Shown: positions 1-8,584, counted from the first letter of the stretch. The stretch: 64,000 nucleotides of DNA from JAGXRK01 sp963804005 (GCA_963804005.1 CAWDOP010000014.1:62001-126000), one strand, 5' to 3'. The notes: generated by a model from the letters alone, not told the origin. Numbers and translations are program-made.

Positions 1-225
1 GTAAATTTTTGCCTCACCAATACCGATTGTGGTTCCTCGGGAAACATCAACCACATTATCTGCAATAGCAGGAATTTCAGGACTTCCGCCTAAGTCAACT
101 CTTACGAATCGTATTCCATAATTTTCAGGTGCAGGTTTGAATGTCATTTTGCAAGTGGTTCCAGTATGAAGACCGGTACCTTCCATCGAAACAGACCCTG
201 CTATAGTTCTTTGTTGCTCTAGCAT
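1..225 (-). CDS. lpxC: LpxC, UDP-3-O-acyl-N-acetylglucosamine deacetylase (5' part only)
   Basis: This is the N-terminal 75 residues of a gene that runs off the left edge; the ATG is at 225-223. The reading begins MLEQQRTIAGSVSMEGTGLH and contains the LpxC hallmarks GTGLHTG, the FKPAP stretch and VVDVSRGTTIG. LpxC is the zinc-dependent deacetylase that commits the cell to lipid A synthesis on the cytoplasmic face of the inner membrane. In Bacteroidota this N-terminus usually belongs to an LpxC-FabZ fusion, but the FabZ half would lie outside the window and cannot be confirmed. It is the last visible gene of the uppS-bamA-ompH-ompH-lpxD-lpxC series, 100 bases downstream of lpxD. Confidence 0.9.
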   Translation of the reverse strand, partial: MLEQQRTIAGSVSMEGTGLHTGTTCKMTFKPAPENYGIRFVRVDLGGSPEIPAIADNVVDVSRGTTIGIGEAKIY

Positions 226-325
226 AGATTACCAATTATAATTTTGAATAAAAAAATCGATATCAAAATAATGAGATGAGGTATGAAATACAATTGAGGG
301 AAAGTTTATAGAAAATAATAAATGG

Positions 326-1378
326 TCAAACTTTTAAGTTTTCTTTTAGTAATTCTTTCAGTTTAGTAATTTCATCTTCAAGCTGTTTAATTCTTTGGGA
401 ATATTCAGGAAGATTTCTTATGTGAACTTCAAGAACTTTTGCTGTCTTAATCTCCTTTGCAGGCGACCCGAAATAATAACCAGGTTTGGTGATTGATTTT
501 GAAATACCTGCTTGTGCCATCAGTACAGATTTATCTGCAATCTCAATATGACCAATAATTCCAACCTGACCTGCGATAATACAATTGTTTCCGATTTTTG
601 TGCTGCCCGAAATTCCGCATTGCGAGGAAATAACAGTATCTTCACCAACAACAACATTATGTGCGATTTGCACAAGATTATCAAGCTTAACACCACGCTT
701 GATGACAGTTGATCCTAACGCTGCTCGGTCGATTGAAACATTTGAGCCAATTTCTACATCATCTTCTAAAATAACATTTCCAATCTGCGGAATTTTTTGA
801 TATACGCCTTTTTCATCCGGAGTAAAACCAAATCCATCGCTTCCAATAACTATGCCTGAATGGAGAATTACTCTGTTGCCGATTTTACAATTTTCTCTTA
901 TGCTTATGTTTGAATAGAAAAGACAATCGTTACCAACTTCAACATTTTCATAAAGAACATTATTATGAAATATTTTTGTGTTATCGCCAATTTTACATCC
1001 TGCCGATACAACTACATTTTTGCCAATCGCGACATTTTCCCCCAAAGAAGCTGATGGATGAACGAAAGCAGAAGGATCAATTCCTTCAAGTTTAAATTCA
1101 GGCGAGAAATAATTTAAAATGATTTTAAAAAAAGCTTTTTCGGGAAATTCAACTTCAATGACAGAAAGATCGGTTCGAGATTTACTGAATCCCGGTTTAA
1201 CTAAAACTACAGATGCTTCAGTAGTATCAAAATATTTTTCATAAGCAGGAAGATAAAGAAAAGTAATATCGCCTTGTTTTGCTTCTTCAATTTTGGCGAC
1301 ATTATTTATGATAATATTTTCGTCACCAAGTATTTTACCACCGACTAGCTGAGCAATTTCTTTAAGAGGGATTGACAT
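326..1378 (-). CDS. lpxD: LpxD, UDP-3-O-acylglucosamine N-acyltransferase
   Basis: LpxD transfers the N-linked hydroxyacyl chain from acyl-ACP to UDP-3-O-acylglucosamine in lipid A synthesis. The protein is about 350 residues, a normal length. It has an N-terminal uridine-binding domain (about residues 1-100), then many left-handed beta-helix hexapeptide repeats (for example GENVAIGKNVVV and KIGDNTKIF), and a charged C-terminal helix. The general-base histidine lies in VQIAHNVVVG. The frame stays open to a TTG at 1387 that overlaps the stop of the upstream ompH gene. The ATG at 1378, giving MSIPLKEIAQLVGG, fits the family N-terminus better and was chosen. It sits 5 bases after the ompH stop, so translational coupling is likely. 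Confidence 0.95.
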   Translation of the reverse strand: MSIPLKEIAQLVGGKILGDENIIINNVAKIEEAKQGDITFLYLPAYEKYFDTTEASVVLVKPGFSKSRTDLSVIEVEFPEKAFFKIILNYFSPEFKLEGIDPSAFVHPSASLGENVAIGKNVVVSAGCKIGDNTKIFHNNVLYENVEVGNDCLFYSNISIRENCKIGNRVILHSGIVIGSDGFGFTPDEKGVYQKIPQIGNVILEDDVEIGSNVSIDRAALGSTVIKRGVKLDNLVQIAHNVVVGEDTVISSQCGISGSTKIGNNCIIAGQVGIIGHIEIADKSVLMAQAGISKSITKPGYYFGSPAKEIKTAKVLEVHIRNLPEYSQRIKQLEDEITKLKELLKENLKV

Positions 1379-1383
1379 TTGAA

Positions 1384-1899
1384 TCAATCAATTTTAAGTT
1401 TATCTAAAACCTTTTGAGAAATATCATACTTCTCTTTAGCAAATAGTATCATGATATCACCGCTACGATCAAAAACGAAATCGAGATCTTCTTCTTCAGC
1501 AACTTGTTTGATTGCATTAAAAACTTTATTCTGAACAGGTTTCATTAATTCATCTTGTTTTTGAAAAAGTTCTCCGTTTGTACCGAATTTTTTATCCCTA
1601 TACTGAGCAATTTCGTTTTCAAGCTTAATTAATTCAGCTTCCATTTCAGTTCTTGTTTGATCAGTCATGATGAGTTTTCGTTTTTCATAATCATCATATT
1701 TTGTTTTCCACTGATTCTCAAGTTGTCTCAGCTCAACCTGCCACTCCTGTATTAAAGCATCAATTTTCTGGCGAGCATCCTGCACATCCGCAAGTTTATC
1801 CATAACTGTATCAGAATCGATATAACCAATCTTTAACTGTGCGAATGATACTGAAGAAATAAAAATAAAAACGGCGAAGGATAAAAATATTTTTTTCAT
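1384..1899 (-). CDS. OmpH/Skp-family periplasmic chaperone (second copy)
   Basis: This is a 171-residue secreted protein with a signal peptide (MKKIFLSFAVFIFISSVSFA, cleavage before QLKIGYID). A long alpha-helical coiled-coil middle is rich in Lys, Glu and Gln, and the C-terminus VLDKLKID matches its neighbour. Skp/OmpH trimers hold unfolded outer-membrane proteins in the periplasm for delivery to BamA. The ATG at 1899 starts a clean signal peptide; a TTG five codons upstream is less likely. It resembles the gene at 2006-2530 (both have IGYxDS, the helical core and VLDKLK), so the pair looks like a tandem duplication, as is common in Bacteroidota-type genomes. Confidence 0.9.
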   Translation of the reverse strand: MKKIFLSFAVFIFISSVSFAQLKIGYIDSDTVMDKLADVQDARQKIDALIQEWQVELRQLENQWKTKYDDYEKRKLIMTDQTRTEMEAELIKLENEIAQYRDKKFGTNGELFQKQDELMKPVQNKVFNAIKQVAEEEDLDFVFDRSGDIMILFAKEKYDISQKVLDKLKID

Positions 1900-1953
1900 A
1901 CGAAAGTCTTTCAATTTCTTAATTTCACTTTTACAAAATAAGTATAAAAAAGA

Positions 1954-1985
1954 AAAAGTTCTCTCCTAAAAAAGAGAGAACTTTT
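1954..1985 (-). terminator. Intrinsic terminator or attenuator between the ompH copies
   Basis: A perfect 12-bp stem (1954-1965 with 1974-1985) surrounds an 8-base loop. Read on the minus strand, the stem is followed by a T-rich run interrupted by one C. It lies inside the envelope operon, 20 bases after the first ompH stop and 55 bases before the second ompH start. It probably lowers read-through to the second ompH, lpxD and lpxC rather than ending the operon. Confidence 0.7.
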
Positions 1986-2005
1986 ATGGTGACCAAAATC
2001 GCGAA

Positions 2006-2530
2006 TTAGTTACCTCTTTTAAGCTTATCTAACACTTTAAAAGTAATGTCAAAACCAGAATCGGCATAAAGAAGAAGTATATCACCGCTTTTATCAAACA
2101 CGAATTGCATAGTTTCTTCTTTAGCAACTTTTTCAATTGCGTCATAAATTTTTGTTTTTATAGGAGCAAAAATTCTTTCCTGTTCTCTAAAAATTTCTCC
2201 GGTTCCTTGTTGAAATTTTTGTCTTCTAAAATCTAGGATTTGTTGTTCCATACCAACAATTCTTTGCTGAGCTTCAAGTTTTTTATCCTCGGGCATCGTT
2301 ACCTGCTGCTTTTGATAATCGGCAATTGCCTGTTGGTAAGATAAAGTCATCGAATCAACTTGAGAACTCCATTTGTTTGTTAACGCATCCAGATCACCCT
2401 GAGCTTTAATGGCCTCTGGAAATTGAGTCAGAATAGTTTCAGAATCAACATATCCTATTTTTAAAGCAGATTGTGCAAAAGCTGAAATGCTAAAAAGAAC
2501 TAATGAAATAATTAAAAGGTACTTTTTCAC
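2006..2530 (-). CDS. OmpH/Skp-family periplasmic chaperone (first copy)
   Basis: This is a 174-residue periplasmic chaperone of the OmpH/Skp family, with a signal peptide ending near ISAFAQ, a helical Gln/Lys-rich core and the C-terminus VLDKLKRGN. The start is a GTG at 2530 (V-K-K-Y-L-L), preceded at good spacing by AGAGGA. An upstream in-frame TTG at 2578 would overlap the bamA stop and put charged residues before the signal peptide, so it was rejected. The gene follows bamA by 31 bases. It should act with BamA as an outer-membrane protein chaperone. Confidence 0.9.
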   Translation of the reverse strand: MKKYLLIISLVLFSISAFAQSALKIGYVDSETILTQFPEAIKAQGDLDALTNKWSSQVDSMTLSYQQAIADYQKQQVTMPEDKKLEAQQRIVGMEQQILDFRRQKFQQGTGEIFREQERIFAPIKTKIYDAIEKVAKEETMQFVFDKSGDILLLYADSGFDITFKVLDKLKRGN

Positions 2531-2561
2531 TTGTTTCCTCTTTCTTGTTATTATTATAATG

Positions 2562-5063
2562 TTAAAATCCCCTGCCAAACTGGAAGTGAAACAGCCAGGC
2601 GGGCTCTTTATTATCAGTTAATTGTCTATCGAAACCGTAACCAATATCAAAACCAATCAGACCAATCGGATTGATAAGCAATCTTGCACCAAAACCAACA
2701 GATTTTCTAAGGTCAAAAATATCGGTTTTCTGGAAGCTTTCAAATACGTTTCCGGCTTCAGCAAACGCCAAAAAATATAATGGGATAGGTTCGAGAGTTA
2801 CAGCCAGTCTCAGTTCTGTACCGAATTTAGCCATCACTCTGCCGCCAATTACATCTCCGAAAACATTACGCGGACCAACTGTTCTGTCATCATATCCACG
2901 AAGCGAAGTGGTCGCAATTATCAAGCCATTTCCACCCATATAATAAAACTCAAAAGGTTGAATATTTGTGCCCTTTACAATCTCATCAATATAACCAAGA
3001 TCAGCAATTGTATAGAGCACTATACGGTTACTGTTGAATAATCTTCTATACCACTCAGCAGTGAACCCGATTTTTAGATAATCTACATCACCTGGAAGAA
3101 TTGGTCCGCCAGTAAGTTCAAGATCAAGAGCAACTGAAGAGCCAATTGACGGGAAGATAGGATTATCAATATTTTTTCTGGTAATAAGAGCTCCTAATGA
3201 ATATTGATGAGTCCTACCTTCAACATAAAAACCACGACCTTCAATAACATTATTATACTGATATTTAACTCTTCCCTGAATATAGAAGAAATCATCCGGC
3301 CATTTCAATCTTCTTCCTACTCTTACAGTAGCACCCGATTGTCTTAGGTCATAAATATACTGCTGGCGTGTATCGAAGAGTTCAGCTCCTACGGAAGTTG
3401 GTGTATCAAATAACCAAGGTTCGGTAAAACCAAGGGTAAATGTTCTGTAAAAGCTTCCAACTCCGAACTGCCAGTTAAAGCTTAATATTTGCCCACCACC
3501 TAATTGAAATGGTTTTGCAATAGAAAAATTTGTTAATGTTATTCCGACCGCACCGCTGAAGCCAAAGGCTCCACTATAACCAACAGATGCATTTAAGTAG
3601 TCGCTGGATTTTTCTTCCACATTGAATGAAACATCAACAGTGCTGTCACTGGCAAGTTTTGTGTCAATACCAGTGGGCCCATAAAGTTTTTCCATATTAA
3701 AGTACTGAAGGTTGGCAAGCTGTTGAACGCTTCTAAAAAGCAAGGCACGGTTAAAATATTCACCCGGGATTGTAAATAGCTCGCGACGAATAACTTTCTC
3801 CATGGTTTTATCATTCCCACCTATATCAACCTTGCCAATTCTAAACTGATTTCTTTCATCTACTCGAATTATTATATCGATAGAATCACCAGGAACACGA
3901 ACCTCTTTGGGCTGGACGTTAAAAGTAAGATAACCGTTATCAAGATATAAAGCAGAAACATCATTCTGTTTTTCATTTCCTCTAAGATTCTGTTCAAACT
4001 TTTCGTAGTTGAAAACATCACCTGTTGAAAACTCAAGTCTCTCAGTTAGAACGTTATCTGGATAAACAGTATTCCCTTCCCAGATTATATTTCTGATTTT
4101 GTATTGAGGCCCCTCATAAACATCCATTATTATACTGAGATCAGTATTGTTGTTAAAATAAATCAGAGAATCTGAAATAATTTCTGCATCGAGGTAACCA
4201 TTTTTTCTAAAAAACTTAATAATAAGATCTTTATCTGCCTTATATTTTTCAGGATCGAATTTTGCACCGCTCCAGAATTTCCACCATCTCTTTTCGGAAA
4301 TTTCATCCATTTCACTTTTTAGATCACCATCGTCGAAAACTTCATTTCCGGTAAACTCAATTTCCCGAACAGTAACTTCATCACCCTCGGTAATCTTTAA
4401 TTTTATCAAAACGCGTTCTTTTATTCTTCCAATTAAATCGGCATAGCGCTGATCACCGGATTCATATTCAACTTCATATTCATCAGAAAAATCTTTTTGA
4501 TTTTTCCATAAAACAAATATATCTCCGTCAACTGTATCTGCGCTGGAATAAATATAATATTCAGGTTTTATCTGTGCATTAAAAAAACCTTCTTCAGTAT
4601 AAAGATTTAATATTATTTGTTCTAGTTTTGAAATGTCCTGAGGCTTGATAGTCTGACCGCGAATAAAACTAATTAATTTTTCTATATCACTATCACTAAC
4701 TTCGTCGTCTCCTTCGAACACAACTTTTTCAAGTTTAGGATATTCGGCAACTTTGATTAATAAAAACACACCGTCGGCAAGTTGTTTATCAATAACAATC
4801 TGGATATCTGAAAAAATTCCAAGAGACCATAAATTTCTTATTGCATTAAGAGTTTGGTCACCAGGCACTTGAATTTCATCACCAACTTTCAATCCGCTGC
4901 TGGCAATAATTGTAGGCGCATCAGCAAATTTATTTCCCTCAACGGAAACACCTAAAACTTTATAAACAGTTCTTTGCTCCTGTGAATAAGTCTGAGTTGA
5001 AAGTATGATTATTAAAATTAAAAATACAGCGTTATACAATTTCTTTGGAGGAGTAATGGACAT
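2562..5063 (-). CDS. bamA: BamA, outer-membrane protein assembly factor
   Basis: BamA is the essential Omp85-type insertase for outer-membrane beta-barrels. The 833-residue protein has a signal peptide (cleavage near TQTYSQ) and an N-terminal half of POTRA domains (about residues 30-450, for example VSVEGNKFADAPTI, REIEFTGNEVFDDG and GKVDIGGND). The C-terminal 16-stranded barrel ends in Phe (FGRGF), as expected. The barrel contains the conserved VRGY-like loop as SLRGYDDR. The ATG at 5063 lies inside the 3' end of uppS, so the two genes overlap by 32 bases and are probably translationally coupled. Confidence 0.97.
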   Translation of the reverse strand: MSITPPKKLYNAVFLILIIILSTQTYSQEQRTVYKVLGVSVEGNKFADAPTIIASSGLKVGDEIQVPGDQTLNAIRNLWSLGIFSDIQIVIDKQLADGVFLLIKVAEYPKLEKVVFEGDDEVSDSDIEKLISFIRGQTIKPQDISKLEQIILNLYTEEGFFNAQIKPEYYIYSSADTVDGDIFVLWKNQKDFSDEYEVEYESGDQRYADLIGRIKERVLIKLKITEGDEVTVREIEFTGNEVFDDGDLKSEMDEISEKRWWKFWSGAKFDPEKYKADKDLIIKFFRKNGYLDAEIISDSLIYFNNNTDLSIIMDVYEGPQYKIRNIIWEGNTVYPDNVLTERLEFSTGDVFNYEKFEQNLRGNEKQNDVSALYLDNGYLTFNVQPKEVRVPGDSIDIIIRVDERNQFRIGKVDIGGNDKTMEKVIRRELFTIPGEYFNRALLFRSVQQLANLQYFNMEKLYGPTGIDTKLASDSTVDVSFNVEEKSSDYLNASVGYSGAFGFSGAVGITLTNFSIAKPFQLGGGQILSFNWQFGVGSFYRTFTLGFTEPWLFDTPTSVGAELFDTRQQYIYDLRQSGATVRVGRRLKWPDDFFYIQGRVKYQYNNVIEGRGFYVEGRTHQYSLGALITRKNIDNPIFPSIGSSVALDLELTGGPILPGDVDYLKIGFTAEWYRRLFNSNRIVLYTIADLGYIDEIVKGTNIQPFEFYYMGGNGLIIATTSLRGYDDRTVGPRNVFGDVIGGRVMAKFGTELRLAVTLEPIPLYFLAFAEAGNVFESFQKTDIFDLRKSVGFGARLLINPIGLIGFDIGYGFDRQLTDNKEPAWLFHFQFGRGF

Positions 5064-5853
5064 CCTTTAAGCCTTTTTCATTCTGTTTAATTTGTTCGGA
5101 AACTCTGCCAAATCTTCTTTCTCTTTTTTGAAACTGTCTGACTGCATCATAAAGATGCTCTCTAGAAAAGTCAGGCCAAAAAACATCAGTTATAACAAAT
5201 TCAGAGTATGCAATCTGCCAAAGTAAAAAGTTGCTGACTCTAAATTCGCCACTAGTTCGGATAAGAAGTTCCGGATCAGGAATTTTGTTTGTTGTTAAAT
5301 GCTTTGAAATAGTTTCTTCTTTCAATTCTTCGGGTTTTATCTTTCCATTAGCCACTAATTTAGAAATGCTTTTCATTGCCTGAAGCAATTCCCATCTTCC
5401 GCTGTAACTAAGGGCAAGATTTAACACCATTTTTTTATTGTTTTTCGTTCTTTCAATATCTTTCTGAAGCTGCATTTGAACTACATTTGGTAGTTCAGTA
5501 ATATCACCAATGGTTGTTAGTCGTATATCGTTTTTATTAAGTTCCTCAACCCTGTCCTTCAAACTTTTAAGCAGAAGACGCATTAAAGTAGAAACTTCAT
5601 CCTTCGGTCTTTTCCAGTTTTCTGTCGAAAAAGTAAATAAGGTAAGATATTTAACTCCAATTTGTGCACAAGCTTCAACAATTTCTCTAACTGTATCCAC
5701 ACCCCTTTTATGCCCTGCTACTCTGGGAAGCCCTTTTTTCTTAGCCCATCTGCCATTACCATCCATTATTATTGCAATATGAGTAGGAATAACACCTGAC
5801 TTTTTAAGCTCTTCCTGTGCAAGTTCATCGGAAGCATTTTTTTTCTTACTCAA
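5032..5853 (-). CDS. uppS: UppS, isoprenyl transferase (undecaprenyl diphosphate synthase)
   Basis: UppS condenses isopentenyl diphosphate units in cis to make the C55 carrier for peptidoglycan and O-antigen. The 273-residue protein has the catalytic MDGNGRWAKKKG motif (Asp31), the GHKRGVDTVRE helix, TLFTFSTENWKRP and LLIRTSGEFRVSNF with the conserved Arg and Ser-Asn. The start is a TTG at 5853, preceded by AGGA seven bases away, and no better ATG exists upstream of the DGNGRW motif. It is the first gene of the envelope operon. About 180 bases separate it from the next gene upstream. Confidence 0.95.
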   Translation of the reverse strand: MSKKKNASDELAQEELKKSGVIPTHIAIIMDGNGRWAKKKGLPRVAGHKRGVDTVREIVEACAQIGVKYLTLFTFSTENWKRPKDEVSTLMRLLLKSLKDRVEELNKNDIRLTTIGDITELPNVVQMQLQKDIERTKNNKKMVLNLALSYSGRWELLQAMKSISKLVANGKIKPEELKEETISKHLTTNKIPDPELLIRTSGEFRVSNFLLWQIAYSEFVITDVFWPDFSREHLYDAVRQFQKRERRFGRVSEQIKQNEKGLKDVHYSSKEIV

Positions 5854-6034
5854 CTTTCAATCCTAATGTTTGATTAAGCGTGTAAAATTAACCTTGCAAC
5901 GACTGAAAATCAAGGATTTTTCTACTTGCACAAATTGTAAATAATGTTTATACGGAATATTAGATATGGTGTAAGAGGATTAAAAGGTAAAAAAAAGGAT
6001 TTAGTTTATGAAAAAAATCCCCCAAATTTAGACT

Positions 6035-6453
6035 TCAAGAAAATAATACACGCTCTTTCTTTCGAAAAGGTGCAGACTCATGCTTTTCATCAATAATAAA
6101 TAAACTTATGTTTTTACGAATATCTTCCTCAATTTTATTGATTATGGATTTTGCATATGAATAATCTGCTTTATTAACACCCACAAAAAGAGAAACTTTT
6201 TTGTTGGAATTTCTTGTTTGTCGTGTTGCGAGATATCTTAAACGGTTAACGAGTGAAGTGTCCTTAAGATCTTCATGATTTAAAGTAATGCCAATCGCAT
6301 AATTCTTTTTTTGCCTTGCAATAATATCAACCTCAAAACCTCCGATACTAGAAGGTTCTGGTAAATAAGTACCGAACTTTCTGCTTAAGGTTAATAACCT
6401 TTTTTCCAAAAATATTCTACTAATAAATCTATTTCTTTTCTTCTGTCAATCAT
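6035..6453 (-). CDS. Small protein of the lexA operon, possibly nuclease-like fold (one frameshift)
   Basis: I do not recognise the family with certainty. The true start is probably the ATG at 6453, since AGGAGGTG precedes it at ideal spacing. That frame reads MIDRRKEIDLLVEYFWKKGY and then stops near 6394. The rest continues in the -1 frame as LTLSRKFGTYLPEP and GGFEVDIIARQKKNYAIGIT to 6035. A single missing base near 6390-6400, after a run of six A, restores about 139 residues. The EVDIIAR-x5-YAIGIT strand pair resembles a PD-(D/E)XK core, but the ExK position reads GIT, so a catalytic role is doubtful. It is the third gene after lexA, 17 bases after the WYL-like gene. Confidence 0.6.
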
Positions 6454-6470
6454 AACACACCTCCTGCTAA

Positions 6471-6750
6471 TTATGATGCCATTGGTATAATCGGTATAAC
6501 GGGTGAAAACTTTTTGGTTTTCAATACTCTAATGTTTGCTATTCTCTTATAATCAAATTTCTTTATCTCACTTGAATTAGACAAGCTTACCGTAGATTAC
6601 CTTTCTTCCATTCTTTTCAATCCCTATGTAATATGGTTCAATTGAAAACTGGTTCAGATTATAAAGAAATTGCAATCTGCTTCTTGTAACAATTGCTCTT
6701 TTAAATATTTCGCTTTTTCCTAAGGAATTAAATTTCATTTCGTTTAGCAT
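6471..6750 (-). CDS. Small standalone WYL-like protein in the lexA operon (one frameshift)
   Basis: The ATG at 6750 follows AAAGGA by 8 bases and lies 13 bases after the lexA stop. The first frame gives 57 residues, ending in IEKNGRKVIYGKLV. Skipping one base near 6577-6583 continues as NSSEIKKFDYKRIANIRVLK to a stop at 6471, about 92 residues in all. The pattern (FKRAI, SRLQFLY, then EPYYIG, GRKVIYG and a KRI-x-NIRVL strand) resembles a WYL domain, a small SH3-like fold that binds ligands or nucleic acid in many DNA-damage and defence regulators. This assignment rests on pattern only. The break is more likely a base-calling insertion than decay, because coding quality is good on both sides. 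Confidence 0.55.
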
Positions 6751-6763
6751 TTTTTATATCCTT

Positions 6764-7417
6764 TCAATTAAGCCATCTTACAACGCCGGTAACTTTACCG
6801 ATGATAGAAAATTCATTTTCTTCGTTAATTATAATTGGACTATATGTATCATTTTCAGGAATGAGTTTAATTTCATTTTCTTTTGAAAAATATTTTTTAA
6901 CTGTCACTTCATCGTCTATTTTCGCAACTATTATCTCATTCGTATGGGCAGAATGTTGAGGAGCAACTATAACAAGGTCACCTTCAAAAATTCCTGCATT
7001 TATCATACTATCACCTTTCACCTTTAAAGCAAAACAATCTTTTGCTTTTCCCATAAAAGATGGATCAATAAGAATTGAACCTTCAATATTCTCTTCAGCA
7101 AGAATTGGCGAACCTGCAGCAACACGACCAATGATTGGAACTCTGTTCATTAAATTATCTTCATCTCTAATGATTGATGGGAGAGAAAATTCATTATCAT
7201 CTTTTATAATAGATATTCCACGGCTTGCATGGCTTTCGATGTTGAGATAACCTTTTTTCTCTAATGCATCAAGATGACGCTTAACTCCGAATGTAGAGGA
7301 AATATCGAATTGCTTTCCAATTTGTCTTAAAGTTGGTGGATAGCCGTTTTGATAAAGAAATTCTTTAATGAAGATTAAAATTTCTTCCTGACGATTTGTT
7401 AATTCTTTTTTCAACAT
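6764..7417 (-). CDS. lexA: LexA, SOS-response repressor and self-cleaving protease
   Basis: LexA represses SOS genes and cleaves itself when RecA filaments form on single-stranded DNA. From the ATG at 7417 the protein has 217 residues. An N-terminal winged helix (LTNRQEEILIFIKEF, PPTLRQIGKQF, STFGVKRHLDALEKKGYL) precedes a C-terminal S24 peptidase domain. The cleavage site is Ala101-Gly102 in GRVAAGSP, the catalytic serine is Ser137 in KGDSM and the lysine is Lys174 in VTVKKY. The upstream in-frame TTG at 7429 falls inside an operator and was not used. Two small genes follow closely in the same direction. The promoter with twin palindromes is annotated separately. Confidence 0.96.
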   Translation of the reverse strand: MLKKELTNRQEEILIFIKEFLYQNGYPPTLRQIGKQFDISSTFGVKRHLDALEKKGYLNIESHASRGISIIKDDNEFSLPSIIRDEDNLMNRVPIIGRVAAGSPILAEENIEGSILIDPSFMGKAKDCFALKVKGDSMINAGIFEGDLVIVAPQHSAHTNEIIVAKIDDEVTVKKYFSKENEIKLIPENDTYSPIIINEENEFSIIGKVTGVVRWLN

Positions 7418-7420
7418 AAT

Positions 7421-7470
7421 AGTGCTCAATTGTTCACTGCTAATATAGTGTGCAAATGAGCACTTGTCAA
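7421..7470 (-). promoter_or_regulatory. lexA promoter with two LexA-type operators
   Basis: Read on the minus strand, TTGACA (7470-7465) and TATATT (7447-7442) are separated by exactly 17 bases, a near-consensus sigma-70 promoter. Two 18-bp palindromes are present: AGTGctCAatTGttCACT at 7421-7438 and AGTGtgCAaaTGagCACT at 7447-7464. They share AGTGnnCAnnTGnnCACT. The second fills the promoter spacer and the first covers the expected transcription start. Their centres are 26 bp apart. Autorepression by LexA is the simplest reading. The leader to the lexA ATG is short and lacks a clear ribosome binding site. Confidence 0.85.
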
Positions 7471-7499
7471 GAGCTTTTTGGAATTTAAGTGAATTTTTT

Positions 7500-8584
7500 T
7501 TAGAAATTATAAGCTGGATCGAGCAGAAGTATTAAATTTCGACCAATTTCGTAGTTTTCAAGTATCCCTTGAAATAATTCTTCGGATAGACCAAATGAGA
7601 AAACAGGGACAAATCCAGCGGTATGGCTTTTACTATTAAAACTAAGTTTTAGATTTTTCCCGTCAACATCTCCTTCTCTTACTACCATTCCGCCGGTTTC
7701 GTGGTCTGCAGTTATTACAATAAGAGTGTTTCCATCTTCTTTTGCAAAGTTAAATGCCTCAGTAATTGCAGTATTAAAATCTCTCATCTCAGAAAGTAAA
7801 TAATCTTGAAGATTGTCGTGACCAGCCCAATCAATTTGTGAACCCTCAATCATCAAAACAAATCCGTTTTCATTATTCTTCAAATTCTCTATTGCTGCTT
7901 TAGTAAAATCGCCTAAGGTATGTTTTCTATCCGAAGCAGGTTTTAGTCCGTTTTTTTCCATAAGACACAAAACTTTTTTTGCTTCGATGATTGATATATG
8001 ATCAAACTTATCTAACCAGGTCCATCCGTTTAATTGCATTTTATTAATTAAGTCAAGTTCATCTTTTCTACTGCCACCTAAAACATTGGGAAGAAAAAAT
8101 TGTTCTCCACCACCTATTATTACGTCAACATCTTATTATCGGATAATTGATATGCAATATCTGTTTCTCTTCCTCTGTCATCAACATGAGCATAAAAAGC
8201 TGCAGGTGTAGCGTGAGTAACTGAACTAGTTGCAATTAGTCCAACTGATTTCCCTTTTTCCTTTGCAACCTGAAAAACTGTTTTTAAATGATTTCCAGAA
8301 GAATCAACAGAAATGTTTCGGTTAATTATTCTATAGCCCGTGGCCAAAACCGTAGCTCCGGCACCGGAATCAGTTATCAGTCTATTTCCCGATGCTGTGT
8401 TAGATAAACCGATTGACTTGAAATTTTTGTAAGGATTATTTTCATCATCGAAGAAAGAGGCGGCAACATAGTTGACGCCCATTCCATCACCAATTAAAAA
8501 AATAATGTTTTTAGGTTTGTCTTGCCCAATTAAGACAATATTGAATAAAAATATAATTAAGAAAACAGCACGAAATAAAATCAA
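7500..8584 (-). CDS. Alkaline phosphatase, secreted (one frameshift)
   Basis: This is a metal-dependent phosphomonoesterase of the PhoA superfamily with a signal peptide (ending near NIVLIGQ). Ligand motifs are intact: IFLIGDGMG, the Ser nucleophile in ITDSGAGAT, THATPAAFYAHVDDR, EGSQIDWAGH, TADHETGG and SHTAG near the C-terminus. The gene is split near 8124: the first frame ends at DNKMLT, while the second continues as DVDVIIGGGEQFFLPN. Adding one A in AATAAGATG joins the halves into about 361 residues. The start is a TTG at 8584 overlapping the ilvE stop, with GAGGT 9 bases upstream. Since all catalytic residues are kept, a base-calling deletion is likely. Confidence 0.85.

Noticed and set aside
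6385..6410. Programmed ribosomal frameshift in the third lexA-operon gene
   Set aside because: The reading phase of the A run does not match the A-AAA-AAG slippery heptamer, and several unrelated genes in the window show similar single-base breaks. A base-calling deletion is more likely.
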